Assembly: GCA_944388175.1 (NCBI GenBank)
Contig: CALXHR010000002.1
Span: 124,001 to 188,000, forward strand
Direction: 5' to 3'
Length of the DNA: 64,000 nt
From: an uncultured Gemmiger sp.
GTDB taxonomy: Bacteria; Bacillota; Clostridia; Oscillospirales; Ruminococcaceae
Shown piece by piece: positions 50,182-58,457 of this stretch (position 1 is the stretch's first letter; every line of letters starts with the position of its first letter). A program made the translations under genes and the position numbers. The notes beneath the pieces were generated by a model. The model saw only the letters and a list, made by a program, of their open reading frames with translations, was not told the origin of the DNA and did no database searches.

Positions 50182-50694
50182 TCAGGCGTCCGGGCGCAGC
50201 TTGCCGTAGACGGCCAGGTCCTGCAGCACGCCGTTTTTGCAGACGGCGTTGCGCAACAAACCCTCCTGTGCAAAACCGTTTTTCTCCAGTACGCGGCGCG
50301 AAGCGGCGTTCTGTGCATAGACCAGCCCGGTCAGGCGCACGATGTCCAGCTGCGCAAAGGCGGCCGTGCAGAACTGCCGCACGGCTTCCGACATGATGCC
50401 GCGGCCCTCGCGGGCGGGGTGCAGCAGGTAGCCGAGTTCGGCGTCTTTGCGGTAGACGTCCTGCTTTTGTTCGGCCGAGATCATGCCGACGACCGCACCG
50501 TCTTGCACAATGGCGCGGAACAAACCGTCCCGCGCCTCCATTTCCTGCACGCGGCGCAGCCAGAAATCCGCGTCCGCCGCCGTGTAGGGGCTCGGCAGCC
50601 GGTCGGACAAAAAGCGCCGGTCGGCCGCGTCGCACAGCGCCGCCAGCGCGGCGGCATCCTCGGCCCGCCAGGGCCGCAGTGTAATCTCATGCAT
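50182..50694 (-). CDS. GNAT family N-acetyltransferase (RimJ/RimL-like)
   Basis: Acetyl-CoA-dependent acetyltransferase of 170 residues. N-terminal ITLRPWRAEDAAALAALCDA, acetyl-CoA-binding LGYLLHPAREGRGIMSEAVRQFC, and RLTGLVYAQNAASRRVLEKNGFAQEG, the usual RimJ/RimL pattern. Acceptor unknown (protein N-terminus, amino sugar or antibiotic). The start at 50694 follows AAAGGAGAG. Downstream of cutC with about 50 bases between. Confidence 0.9.
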   Translation of the reverse strand: MHEITLRPWRAEDAAALAALCDAADRRFLSDRLPSPYTAADADFWLRRVQEMEARDGLFRAIVQDGAVVGMISAEQKQDVYRKDAELGYLLHPAREGRGIMSEAVRQFCTAAFAQLDIVRLTGLVYAQNAASRRVLEKNGFAQEGLLRNAVCKNGVLQDLAVYGKLRPDA

Positions 50695-50743
50695 GGGTTT
50701 TCTCTCCTTTACCTGCCGCAACGGACAGGCTCTCCCCCGCCCG

Positions 50744-51502
50744 TTATGGCAGCGGCGCGTTCAGCGCCTGCCGGGCCGCCTGCACGGCGGCTTCGTCCGT
50801 CTGCTGGATATGCCACTCATCCAGGCCGGGCAGACCCATCGGCACGCCCTCGCGCCGGAAACGCATACCGCTCTCGCACAACATTTTGCCGCTCATGTGG
50901 AACGCCCGCGCCCCCGGCAGCTGCGCGCGCAGGCGGCCGATGACCGCCGCGCTGACCCCGGCGCCGATCAGCACCTCGGGGCCGCCGGCCGCATCCCGCA
51001 GCGCCAGCAGTTCGGCCAGCGTTTCGGTGCCGGCTTCGCAGGCAGCCACGCCGCCGCTCGTCAGCACGGTATCCACCCCCAGCGCCGCCGCGGCGCGGTA
51101 GGTCGCCATGAGATCGCGCGAGACGTCGATGCAGCGGTGCAGCGTGACCGGCGCGCCGCCGCAGGCTGCCAGCAGGCGACGCATCGCCGCTTCGTCCAGG
51201 TCGCCGTCGGGCGTCAGCGCACCCACCACAAAACCGTCGGCCCCCGCAGCGCGCAGCGTTTCGATCTGCGCGCACAGCAGGGCAAGTTCCGCGTCGCCGT
51301 ACAGGAAATCCCCCGCCCGCGGGCGCATCAGGCAGCGCACCGGCAGCGCGCAGCACTGCTTGATTTGGCGCAGCAGTTCGGCATAGGGGGTCAAGCCGCC
51401 CACCGCCAACGCGCTGCACAGCTCCAGCCGGTCGGCGCCGCCCGCAGCGGCCGCCCGGGCCGAGGCCAGGCTGTCCACACAAACTTCCAATACCGTCGTC
51501 AT
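50744..51502 (-). CDS. cutC: CutC family protein
   Basis: TIM-barrel protein of 252 residues. Signatures: LEVCVDSLASARAAAAGGADRLELCSALAVGGLTP (split here by repeats of Ala/Gly), MRPRAGDFLYGDAE, GALTPDGDLD and VLTSGGVAACEAG. Called copper homeostasis protein by tradition, but that role is disputed and an enzymatic barrel function is likelier. The start at 51502 follows AAAGGAGCG. Confidence 0.9.
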   Translation of the reverse strand: MTTVLEVCVDSLASARAAAAGGADRLELCSALAVGGLTPYAELLRQIKQCCALPVRCLMRPRAGDFLYGDAELALLCAQIETLRAAGADGFVVGALTPDGDLDEAAMRRLLAACGGAPVTLHRCIDVSRDLMATYRAAAALGVDTVLTSGGVAACEAGTETLAELLALRDAAGGPEVLIGAGVSAAVIGRLRAQLPGARAFHMSGKMLCESGMRFRREGVPMGLPGLDEWHIQQTDEAAVQAARQALNAPLP

Positions 51503-51539
51503 GGGATCACGCTCCTTTGGGGGCATTGTAACACAGCGC

Positions 51540-51795
51540 CCCCAAAACGGCAAGCCCCGGGCAGGCCATCGAAAAGATTAAAATCCGTCGCCGCCGGCGG
51601 ACATGCGCCGACGGCGGTGACACATACAGGGAAATTTTGCGGCAAATTGTGTGCGAGGGGCGTTAGCGACGAGTGCGCGGTTTGTCGTGAAATTTTGTCG
51701 AAGGGGACTCCAAAGGGGGAAATAGCCGCGTTAGGCACCGCCGTGCGCGGCTGTTGCCTCCTTTGCAGCGTGTCGAAATACTCGACACGCTGAAC
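51540..51795. repeat. Non-coding stretch with internal repeats, possible mobile repeat unit
   Basis: No gene seen between 51503 and 51893. ACGGCAAGCCCCGGGCAG occurs at about 51549 and again at about 51794. Within lie AAATTTTG twice (near 51632 and 51690) and a perfect inverted repeat CAGCGTGTCGA / TCGACACGCTG (51766-51792). A unit bounded by direct repeats with inner dyads suggests a small non-autonomous element. Confidence 0.4.
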
Positions 51796-51831
51796 GGCAA
51801 GCCCCGGGCAGAGTCCTGCCCGGGGCTTGCC
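51796..51831. terminator. Long perfect hairpin
   Basis: 16-base arms GGCAAGCCCCGGGCAG and its complement with an AGTC loop, followed by GCGGTTTTA. Probably terminates the convergent or minus-strand transcripts nearby. Confidence 0.55.
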
Positions 51832-51893
51832 GCGGTTTTATGCAATGCCCATACGCGCCGCGAGCGGCGCAACGGGGATGGGCCACAAAAAGA

Positions 51894-52160
51894 TCAGGCC
51901 GCACGGCCGCCGCGCACAACGCGCAGCGGTACCGTGCGCACCGGCTGCGCGGCGCGCACCACAGGCTGCACTTCTTGCGCGGGGGGCAGCAGCGCGCCGC
52001 ACCCGGCGTTGAGCAGCAACACGCCCAGCGCGCCCAGCACCAGCACCGCCCACAGCGGCAGCGTGCCGGCGGCGGCCGCCGGTACCAGCGCCAAAAACAG
52101 CAGCAGCGCCGCCACCGCCGCCAGTTTACCTGCCAACACTTTAATCCGCGTCTGTTTCAT
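51894..52160 (-). CDS. Small membrane protein, unknown
   Basis: The 88-residue product has two hydrophobic segments (KLAAVAALLLFLALVPAAAA and LPLWAVLVLGALGVLLLNAG) and a basic Arg/Val-rich C-terminal tail. No family recognised. The start at 52160 follows GGGAGGAAA. A near-consensus promoter lies at 52223-52251 with an imperfect dyad across it. It is divergent from the XRE/S24 regulator, which may control it. Confidence 0.65.
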   Translation of the reverse strand: MKQTRIKVLAGKLAAVAALLLFLALVPAAAAGTLPLWAVLVLGALGVLLLNAGCGALLPPAQEVQPVVRAAQPVRTVPLRVVRGGRAA

Positions 52161-52222
52161 GGTGTTTCCTCCCGCTGCCCGGGCCGCGCCCGTTCGACAA
52201 CCTCTTGTTGTTTGATGTATCC

Positions 52223-52251
52223 ACTATAATACTACTTAACGTTGTTGTCAA
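52223..52251 (-). promoter_or_regulatory. Promoter with overlapping dyad
   Basis: On the minus strand: TTGACA, 17-base spacer, TATAGT. The imperfect dyad ACTTAACGTTGTTGTCAAGT (52233-52252) covers the -35 and could be an operator. Confidence 0.55.
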
Positions 52252-52294
52252 GTGGTATTTTACAACTTTATTTAGAATTTTTCTGCATTTTCCC

Positions 52295-52323
52295 TTTACA
52301 AAGCCGCCATGCGGTTGTATAAT
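52295..52323 (+). promoter_or_regulatory. Promoter of the XRE/S24 regulator
   Basis: TTTACA, 17-base spacer, TATAAT. Confidence 0.7.
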
Positions 52324-52391
52324 AGGAACTACAAAGGGCGGCCGGTGTGCGGCCCACCCGTTCGACCCGCTTTTACCAAAGGAGCATCGCC

Positions 52392-53009
52392 ATGTTTGCA
52401 GATCGCCTGAAAGAAGCCCGCAAAGCCAAAAAGTACAGCCAGGCCGAGATTTCGCGCCTGCTCGGCGTCACCCAGCAGGCCGTCGGCAAGTGGGAGACCG
52501 GCCGTTCGACGCCGGACCCCCAGACCGTGGCGCGCCTGGCCGAGATTCTGGATACCACCGCCGACGTGCTGCTGGGCCTGCAAAAAACGGCCGCCGTCGG
52601 GCGCAACGCGTTCAGCCGCTATACCGAGTGCCTAATCCCCGTCGTGGGCACGGTGCGCGCCGGCTACGGCGCCCTGGCCTTTGAGGAGGACTACGGCAAA
52701 GAGTACGCCAGCGTCAAGGACCCGCAGAACTACTTTTACCTTGTCGTCAAGGGCGACAGCATGGAGCCGCGCATCTCGGACGGGGACCTGGCGCTGGTGC
52801 ACCGCCAGAACACGCTGGACAACGGCGACCTGGGCGTGCTGGTGTACGGCACCGACGGCGAGGGCACGCTGAAAAAGTATATCCAGCGCGGCAACGCCGT
52901 CGTGCTGCACCCGTTCAACCCGGCGTACGAGGAACTCGTCATCAAGGGCGAGGAACTCGACCATCTGTACATTGCCGGCAAGGTCGTGGAGACCAAGGCC
53001 AAATGGTGA
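52392..53009 (+). CDS. XRE-S24 (LexA/CI-like) repressor
   Basis: The 205-residue protein joins an N-terminal XRE helix-turn-helix (FADRLKEARKAKKYSQAEIS, LGVTQQAVGKWETGRSTPD) to a C-terminal S24 peptidase domain. The self-cleavage site looks intact: VGTVRAGYGA with Ala-Gly, nucleophile Ser in VKGDSMEPRISDGD and the general-base Lys in GTLKKYIQ. Such repressors cleave themselves when RecA is activated by DNA damage. ATG at 52392 follows AAAGGAGC. It is followed by a two-gene DNA-repair unit, and no phage genes are near, so a damage-responsive role in that module is plausible. Confidence 0.88.
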   Translation: MFADRLKEARKAKKYSQAEISRLLGVTQQAVGKWETGRSTPDPQTVARLAEILDTTADVLLGLQKTAAVGRNAFSRYTECLIPVVGTVRAGYGALAFEEDYGKEYASVKDPQNYFYLVVKGDSMEPRISDGDLALVHRQNTLDNGDLGVLVYGTDGEGTLKKYIQRGNAVVLHPFNPAYEELVIKGEELDHLYIAGKVVETKAKW

Positions 53010-53026
53010 ACCCCGGCTGACAAGAA

Positions 53027-53052
53027 TATCGTACCACAGTGCTTGTACGATA
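53027..53052. promoter_or_regulatory. Perfect dyad upstream of the DNA-repair radical SAM gene
   Basis: TATCGTAC - 10 bases - GTACGATA. It lies between the XRE/S24 gene and the repair genes and is a candidate operator. Confidence 0.45.
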
Positions 53053-53174
53053 ATTTGGACTTTTAAGGCAAACAAGACAAAAATGCTGCCCGCAGCAGGC
53101 TGCTTGTCAGCGGCATCTGCGGCGGGCTGTATTTTTTGTACCCTTTTTTCTGCGGCAGCGGGAGGTGGAGCGCT

Positions 53175-54539
53175 GTGGACCTGGCGCAAAAACTGGAAAT
53201 TCTGGCCGACAGCGCCAAGTACGACGTCGCTTGCACGTCCAGCGGCGTCGACCGCCCAGGGCGGCACGGCAGCCTGGGCAGCTGCGCGGCGGCGGGTATC
53301 TGCCATGCCTTTACGCCGGACGGGCGCTGCGTTTCGCTGTTAAAGGTGCTGTACTCCAACGCCTGCGCCTACGACTGCGGCTACTGCGTCAACCGGCGCA
53401 GCAACGACCGCCCGCGCGCCAGTTTCACCCCGCGCGAGCTGGCCGAGTTGACCATCGGGTTTTACCGCCGCAATTATATTGAGGGGCTGTTCCTTTCCAG
53501 CGCCGTGCTGGGCAGCCCCGACCGCACGATGGAGCTGATGATCGAAGCGCTGCGCATTTTGCGGCAGGAGTACCGTTTCAACGGCTACATCCACGCCAAG
53601 ACCATCCCCGGCGCCGACCCGCTGCTCGTCGAGCGGCTGGGCCTGCTGGCGGACCGGCTCTCGGTCAATATTGAGCTGCCCAGCGAGGGCAGTTTGCGCG
53701 AACTGGCGCCCGACAAGAAAAAAAGCGCGATCCTGCGCCCGATGGGCCAGATCGCCGTGCAGAGCGCCGCCAGCCGCCGCGACCTGGCGGTCTACAAGCG
53801 CGCGCCCGCCTTTGCCCCGGCCGGGCAGAGCACCCAGATGATCATTGGCGCCACGCCGGAAAGCGACCGCCATATCCTGAACCTGACCGAAGCGCTGTAC
53901 AAAAAATACGCGCTCAAGCGGGTATTCTTCTCGGCTTACCTGCCGGTCGTCGCGGACCGCCGGCTGCCCGCGCTGACGACCCGCCCGCCGCTGCTGCGCG
54001 AGCACCGGCTCTACCAGGCCGACTGGCTGCTGCGGTATTACCATTTTTCGGCCGGCGAACTGCTGAACGAAGCCGAGCCGAACCTGGACCCCTACCTGGA
54101 CCCCAAATGCACCTGGGCCGTGCGCCACCCGGAGTTTTTCCCCGTCGAGGTCAACACCGCCCCGCGGGAGGAACTGCTGCGCGTGCCGGGCATCGGCCCC
54201 AAAAGCGCGCTGCGCATCGTGCAGGCGCGCCGTATGCAGCGCCTGGGGCTGCCGGAGCTCAAGCGCATCGGCGTCGTGCTCAAGCGTGCGCAATATTTCA
54301 TCACCTGCAACGGCCATGCGCCCGCGCGCGGCACCCGGGCCGAGATTGCCGGGGCACTGCTGGACCCCGGGGCGTTCGGCATCGGCGTGCAGCAGTTGAG
54401 CCTGGACGATTTCGCCCCCAAGCCGCTGCCTGCTGCCGCGCCCGCCGTGCATGAACTGGCAGCCCAGGGCGTTGCGCCCGCGCAGGCCGCCCAACTGGTA
54501 CGGGAGGAGGCGCTGACATGCCTGGTCAGGCGCATGTGA
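53175..54539 (+). CDS. Putative DNA modification/repair radical SAM protein
   Basis: The 454-residue protein matches the family annotated as putative DNA modification/repair radical SAM protein. N-terminal AQKLEILADSAKYDVACTSSG, then the cluster motif CAYDCGYCVNR, and a C-terminal helix-hairpin-helix DNA-binding element VNTAPREELLRVPGIGPKSALRI. GTG at 53175 is chosen because GGGAGGTGG precedes it and the family begins at that point. It overlaps the next gene by 22 bases. The pair is conserved in Firmicutes; the reaction is not established. Confidence 0.88.
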   Translation: MDLAQKLEILADSAKYDVACTSSGVDRPGRHGSLGSCAAAGICHAFTPDGRCVSLLKVLYSNACAYDCGYCVNRRSNDRPRASFTPRELAELTIGFYRRNYIEGLFLSSAVLGSPDRTMELMIEALRILRQEYRFNGYIHAKTIPGADPLLVERLGLLADRLSVNIELPSEGSLRELAPDKKKSAILRPMGQIAVQSAASRRDLAVYKRAPAFAPAGQSTQMIIGATPESDRHILNLTEALYKKYALKRVFFSAYLPVVADRRLPALTTRPPLLREHRLYQADWLLRYYHFSAGELLNEAEPNLDPYLDPKCTWAVRHPEFFPVEVNTAPREELLRVPGIGPKSALRIVQARRMQRLGLPELKRIGVVLKRAQYFITCNGHAPARGTRAEIAGALLDPGAFGIGVQQLSLDDFAPKPLPAAAPAVHELAAQGVAPAQAAQLVREEALTCLVRRM

Positions 54540-55303
54540 CCGACACGGCCTACCACTACGACGGGACGTTCGCCGGGTTTTTGTGCTGCATTTTTGAGAG
54601 TTACGCCCGCCGCGAGATCCCGGCCGACGTCTGCCCGCCGCAGCAGGCGCAGCTAACGCTGTACGGCGTGCGCGACATTGCGACCGACGCCACCCGCGCC
54701 CGGCGCGTGGCCGCCGGGCTGGGGCGGCTGGGCCCCGCCGTGCGTGACCGCATCGCAACCGGCTTTTTGCACAGCGCCGCGCCCGGCAAAGACCTGGCCC
54801 TGCTGCGCTTTGCCCGGCTGGCCTTTGCCCGCGGCCCGCAGGCCGCCCAGATGCTGGGCGACGCCGATGCCGCCGAAGCCTTTGCACTGGAGCGCGCCGT
54901 GCTGGGCGAAGCGCACCATTACATCGAATTTTTGCGGTTTGAGGAGCGCGGCGGCATGCTGGGCGCCGTCATCCACCCCAAACACTGCGTGCTGCCGCTG
55001 CTGCGCGGCCACTTTTGCAGCCGCCTGCCCGGCGAGGATTTTTTGATCTTTGACGCGGTGCACGGCGCGGCGCTGCTGCGCCAAAACCGGCGCGTGCAGT
55101 ACCTGGCCATGCAGCGGTACGAGCCCGCCCCCGACACCGAGGAAGCCGACTGGCAGGCGCTGTGGAAGCGGTTTTTCCGCGCGCTGACCATTGAGGAACG
55201 CCGCAACGCGCGGGCGCAGCAGACGCACCTGCCCCGGCGTTTCTGGCCCGATATGTGCGAGATGCAGCCCGACGCGCCGGGCGACGGCCCCAAACACACC
55301 TGA
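54518..55303 (+). CDS. TIGR03915-type putative DNA repair protein (uracil-DNA-glycosylase-like partner)
   Basis: The 261-residue partner of the radical SAM repair protein. Features include YHYDGTFAGFLCCIFESYAR at the start, the central RFARLAFARGPQAAQML, a conserved HYIEFLRFEERGGMLGAVIHP, then PLLRGHFCSRLPGEDFLIFD, and a C-terminal HLPRRFWPDMCEM. Family knowledge: often fused to or beside a uracil-DNA-glycosylase-like domain, which is absent here. ATG at 54518 follows GGGAGGAGG within the previous gene. Confidence 0.85.
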   Translation: MPGQAHVTDTAYHYDGTFAGFLCCIFESYARREIPADVCPPQQAQLTLYGVRDIATDATRARRVAAGLGRLGPAVRDRIATGFLHSAAPGKDLALLRFARLAFARGPQAAQMLGDADAAEAFALERAVLGEAHHYIEFLRFEERGGMLGAVIHPKHCVLPLLRGHFCSRLPGEDFLIFDAVHGAALLRQNRRVQYLAMQRYEPAPDTEEADWQALWKRFFRALTIEERRNARAQQTHLPRRFWPDMCEMQPDAPGDGPKHT

Positions 55304-55396
55304 ACCCCCGCGCCAAGTGCCCGGCACGGCGGGGCGTGCCCCTCCCTGCCGCTGCGCGGGCTGTGGCTGCTCCCGCCCCCTGGCACGGCGGGGCGT

Positions 55397-55789
55397 TCAC
55401 TCGTAATCGTACTCGGGGTTGGCGGCCTGGTACTCGCCCAGCCAGCGCAGCAGCCGCTCGATCTGGGCGTAACTCAACCGGTCGGTGTCGGCCAGGGCGC
55501 GCACCATCGCCCGCAGGTCGCCGCCGTACAGCGTCTGCAAATGCGCTTCGCTGACGGCGCCGCAGTAGGTCAGGCGGCGCACCAGCGGCCGGTAGACGTT
55601 TTTGTTGCCCTGCTTTTCGGCGCGGACAAAGGACTTTTTTTCAAGCCGCAGCAAAAAGTTCAGCAATGTTGTATCGGCCCAGCGGCAGGCGGGCGGCAGC
55701 TTGGCGGCAATCTCGCGCCGGGTGGCGGGGCCTTCGCAGGCCCACAGCGCCGCCATGACCTGTTCTTCGCTGCGGGAAAGCAGTTCCAT
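55397..55789 (-). CDS. BlaI/MecI/CopY family repressor
   Basis: The 130-residue winged-helix repressor: LSRSEEQVMAALWACEGPAT, WADTTLLNFLLRLEKKSFVRAEKQG, KNVYRPLV, then a helical dimerisation part. Family members bind TACA-n2-TGTA dyads; three TACATTTGTA sites lie upstream (55805, 55836, 55919). No BlaR1 sensor or beta-lactamase is adjacent, so the inducer and true targets are unknown. Start at 55789; the site before it (AAAGGATGAG) is moderate. Autoregulation is very likely. Confidence 0.9.
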   Translation of the reverse strand: MELLSRSEEQVMAALWACEGPATRREIAAKLPPACRWADTTLLNFLLRLEKKSFVRAEKQGNKNVYRPLVRRLTYCGAVSEAHLQTLYGGDLRAMVRALADTDRLSYAQIERLLRWLGEYQAANPEYDYE

Positions 55790-55804
55790 AGAGGGCTCAT
55801 CCTT

Positions 55805-55928
55805 TACATTTGTAGTAGTTCTTTCGCATATATTTTACATTTGTAGCAGATATTTTGTCCATCCCGCAACTTGCACAAATTTTATGGCGTATTTTTGGCA
55901 GTCGCGGTCGTTTTCTTTTACATTTGTA
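55805..55928. promoter_or_regulatory. Three BlaI-type operators
   Basis: TACATTTGTA at 55805-55814, 55836-55845 and 55919-55928, each embedded in TTTACATTTGTAG. The first two lie just upstream of the repressor gene. The third abuts TATAAC (55931-55936 region), a possible -10 for rightward transcription into serC. Confidence 0.75.
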
Positions 55929-56106
55929 GTATAACCTGTCTCTCGCTCGCCGACAATTCGCCGTTTTACAAAAACACCGCTCCGCTCCGCCCTGCTTTTT
56001 CGGGATTTTGCCCGCTTGCGGGGCGCAAAGCCCCTTCTTTATAATAAAAGCAGAGCCGCGGCGGGCAGCGCCCCGCCGCCGATGCGCAAAAACGGAGGGA
56101 AAAAAG

Positions 56107-57204
56107 ATGGCAAGAGTGTACAATTTCAGCGCCGGCCCCTCGATGCTGCCGGAAGCCGTATTACAGACCGCCCAGGCCGAACTGCTGGACTACCACGGTT
56201 CCGGCATGAGCGTGATGGAGATGAGCCACCGCAGCAAGTGGTTTGAGGAGATCATCGCCAACACCGAGGCTTCGCTGCGCCGCGTGCTGCGCATCCCCGA
56301 CAACTACAAGGTCGGGTTTTTCCAGGGCGGGGCGACCCAGCAGTTTGCCATGGTGCCGCTGAACCTGATGACCACCGGCACCGCCGACTACCTGGTGACC
56401 GGCAATTTCAGCAAAAAAGCCGCCGAGGAAGCCGCCAAGTTCGGCACGGCGCGCATTGCGGCTTCCAGCAAGGACAAAAACTTCACCTACATCCCCGACG
56501 TCAGGGCCATCGACTACGACCCCAACGCCAGCTACATCCACATCTGCCAGAACAACACGATCTTTGGCACCCGCTTTACCGATGTGCCGCAGGTCGAGGG
56601 CATCCCGCTGGTGGCGGACATGAGCTCGATGATCTGCTCGGAGCCCATCGACGTGACGAAGTACGGTGTGATCTACTTTGGCGTGCAGAAGAACATCGCC
56701 CCCGCCGGCATGGCGGTGGCCATTGTGCGCGAGGACCTGCTGGGCCGCTGCGCCAAAGGCCTGACGCCGGACAAACTCCCCACGATGATGAACTACACGA
56801 CGCTGCTGGATGCCGGCAGCATGTACAACACCCCGCCGTGCTGGTGCATCTACATGACCGGCCTGGTGCTGGACTACCTGGAGCACGAGGTCGGCGGGCT
56901 GGAGGAGATGCGCCGCCGCAACGTGGCCAAGGCCAAGGTGCTGTACGACTACCTGGACAGCCAGGATTTTTACCGCAACCCTGTGCAGAAAGAATACCGC
57001 AGCCTGATGAACGTGACGTTCACCAGCCCCGACGCCGACACCGACAAAGCGTTTTGCGCCGCGGCGGCACAGGCCGGGTTCGTCAACCTCAAAGGGCACC
57101 GGCTGGTGGGCGGCATGCGCGCGTCGATCTACAACGCCATGCCGGCCGAGGGCGTCGAAAAACTCGTCGCCTTTATGGAACAGTTCCGCAAAGCGCGCCG
57201 GTGA
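56107..57204 (+). CDS. serC: Phosphoserine aminotransferase
   Basis: PLP enzyme of serine synthesis (and of the DXP-independent-type vitamin B6 route where present); 365 residues. Signatures: NFSAGPSMLPEAVLQTAQAE, GMSVMEMSHRSKWF, VGFFQGGATQQFAMVPLNL and the PLP-Lys in YFGVQKNIAPAGMAVAIV, then TPPCWCIYMTGLVLDYL. I placed the start at ATG 56107 behind ACGGAGGGAA; the frame extends upstream through non-coding sequence. serA follows by 33 bases. Confidence 0.95.
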   Translation: MARVYNFSAGPSMLPEAVLQTAQAELLDYHGSGMSVMEMSHRSKWFEEIIANTEASLRRVLRIPDNYKVGFFQGGATQQFAMVPLNLMTTGTADYLVTGNFSKKAAEEAAKFGTARIAASSKDKNFTYIPDVRAIDYDPNASYIHICQNNTIFGTRFTDVPQVEGIPLVADMSSMICSEPIDVTKYGVIYFGVQKNIAPAGMAVAIVREDLLGRCAKGLTPDKLPTMMNYTTLLDAGSMYNTPPCWCIYMTGLVLDYLEHEVGGLEEMRRRNVAKAKVLYDYLDSQDFYRNPVQKEYRSLMNVTFTSPDADTDKAFCAAAAQAGFVNLKGHRLVGGMRASIYNAMPAEGVEKLVAFMEQFRKARR

Positions 57205-57237
57205 ACCGCGCCGCACAACACAGAAAAGGGGCTTTGT

Positions 57238-58398
57238 ATGTATACCATCAAAACTTTGAACGCCATCTCGCCGGTGGGGCTGGCCAAACTGCCCGCCAAC
57301 CTGTTTGAGGTGGACAATGAGACCGACGCGCCGCAGGGCATTTTGGTGCGCAGCGCCGACATGCACGGTGCGCCCCTGCCCGAAAGCCTGCTGGCCATCG
57401 CCCGCGCCGGGGCCGGCACCAACAATATCCCCGTTGAGGACTGCACCCGCGCGGGCATCGTCGTGTTCAACACGCCGGGCGCCAACGCCAACGCCGTGGC
57501 CGAGCTCGTCGTCGGCGCGCTGGTGGCCGGCAGCCGCAACGTAGCCCCCGCCGTGCAGTGGACGCAGGGCCTGAAAGGACACGACGCCATCGCCAAAGAG
57601 GTGGAAAAAGGCAAAAAGCAGTTCGTCGGGCCGGAACTGCGCGGCAAAACGCTGGGCGTCATCGGCCTGGGGGCCATTGGCGCGCGGGTGGCCAACGCCG
57701 CCGTGGCGCTGGGCATGGAGGTGCTGGGCTACGACCCCTACATCTCCATCGACGCCGCGTGGAGCCTTTCGCGCAGCGTGCAGCACTGCGTGACGCTGGG
57801 CGATATGCTGCCGCGCTGCGACTACCTGACCGTGCACGTGCCCTACCTGCCCACGACGCGCCACACCATCAACGCGCAGACGCTGGCCATGTGCAAGGAC
57901 GGTGTGCGCGTGCTGAACTTTGCCCGCGGCGAGCTGGTGGACAACGCCGCGCTGCTGGCCGCGCTGGACAGCGGCAAGGTCGCGCATTATTTCTGCGATT
58001 TCCCCAGCGAGGAACTGCTGGGCGTCAAGGGCGTCGAGTGCACGCCGCACCTGGGCGCCAGCACGCCGGAGAGCGAGACCAACTGTGCCGTGATGGCCGC
58101 CGCCGAATTGAGCGATTATCTGAAAAACGGCAACATCAGCCACAGCGTCAACCTGCCCGACGTCAGCCAGCCGCGGCTGGGCGGGCGGCGCATCTGCATC
58201 ATCCACAAAAACGCGCCGGGCGCGATCTCGGCCATCACCGGCGTGCTGACGGCCGCCCACCTCAACATTGAGAACATGGTCAACAAGAGCAAAAAGGACG
58301 TGGCCTACACCCTGCTGGACGTGACCGGCGAGGTGAACGCCGCCCTGGCCGCCGAGCTCAACGGCATTGAAGCGGCCATCCGCGTGCGCATCCTGTAA
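57238..58398 (+). CDS. serA: D-3-phosphoglycerate dehydrogenase
   Basis: First step of serine synthesis; 386 residues, the short type with a single C-terminal ACT domain. Rossmann signature GVIGLGAIGARVANAAVALGM, DYLTVHVPYLPTTRHTI, NFARGELVDNAALLAAL with the catalytic Arg, and HLGASTPESETN with the catalytic His. The ACT domain (about 318-386, NAPGAISAITGVLTAAHLNI) should bind serine for feedback. ATG at 57238 follows AAAAGGGG. A strong terminator follows. Confidence 0.95.
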   Translation: MYTIKTLNAISPVGLAKLPANLFEVDNETDAPQGILVRSADMHGAPLPESLLAIARAGAGTNNIPVEDCTRAGIVVFNTPGANANAVAELVVGALVAGSRNVAPAVQWTQGLKGHDAIAKEVEKGKKQFVGPELRGKTLGVIGLGAIGARVANAAVALGMEVLGYDPYISIDAAWSLSRSVQHCVTLGDMLPRCDYLTVHVPYLPTTRHTINAQTLAMCKDGVRVLNFARGELVDNAALLAALDSGKVAHYFCDFPSEELLGVKGVECTPHLGASTPESETNCAVMAAAELSDYLKNGNISHSVNLPDVSQPRLGGRRICIIHKNAPGAISAITGVLTAAHLNIENMVNKSKKDVAYTLLDVTGEVNAALAAELNGIEAAIRVRIL

Positions 58399-58406
58399 GC
58401 ATGGCA

Positions 58407-58444
58407 AACAGGGGCGGCAGCCATACACGGCTGCCGCCCCTGTT
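58407..58444. terminator. serCA terminator
   Basis: Perfect 16-base arms AACAGGGGCGGCAGCC and its complement with an ATACAC loop; also ends the small minus-strand gene. Confidence 0.85.
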
Positions 58445-58457
58445 GCTGCGCCGCGCT

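Noticed and set aside
52392..53009. XRE/S24 gene as a prophage CI repressor
   Set aside because: No integrase, structural or replication phage genes lie within the window on either side; neighbours are chromosomal repair genes.
56161..58428. Long minus-strand open frame of 755 codons over serC and serA
   Set aside because: Same reason: antisense of two complete enzymes; low-complexity His/Val/Gly-rich translation.
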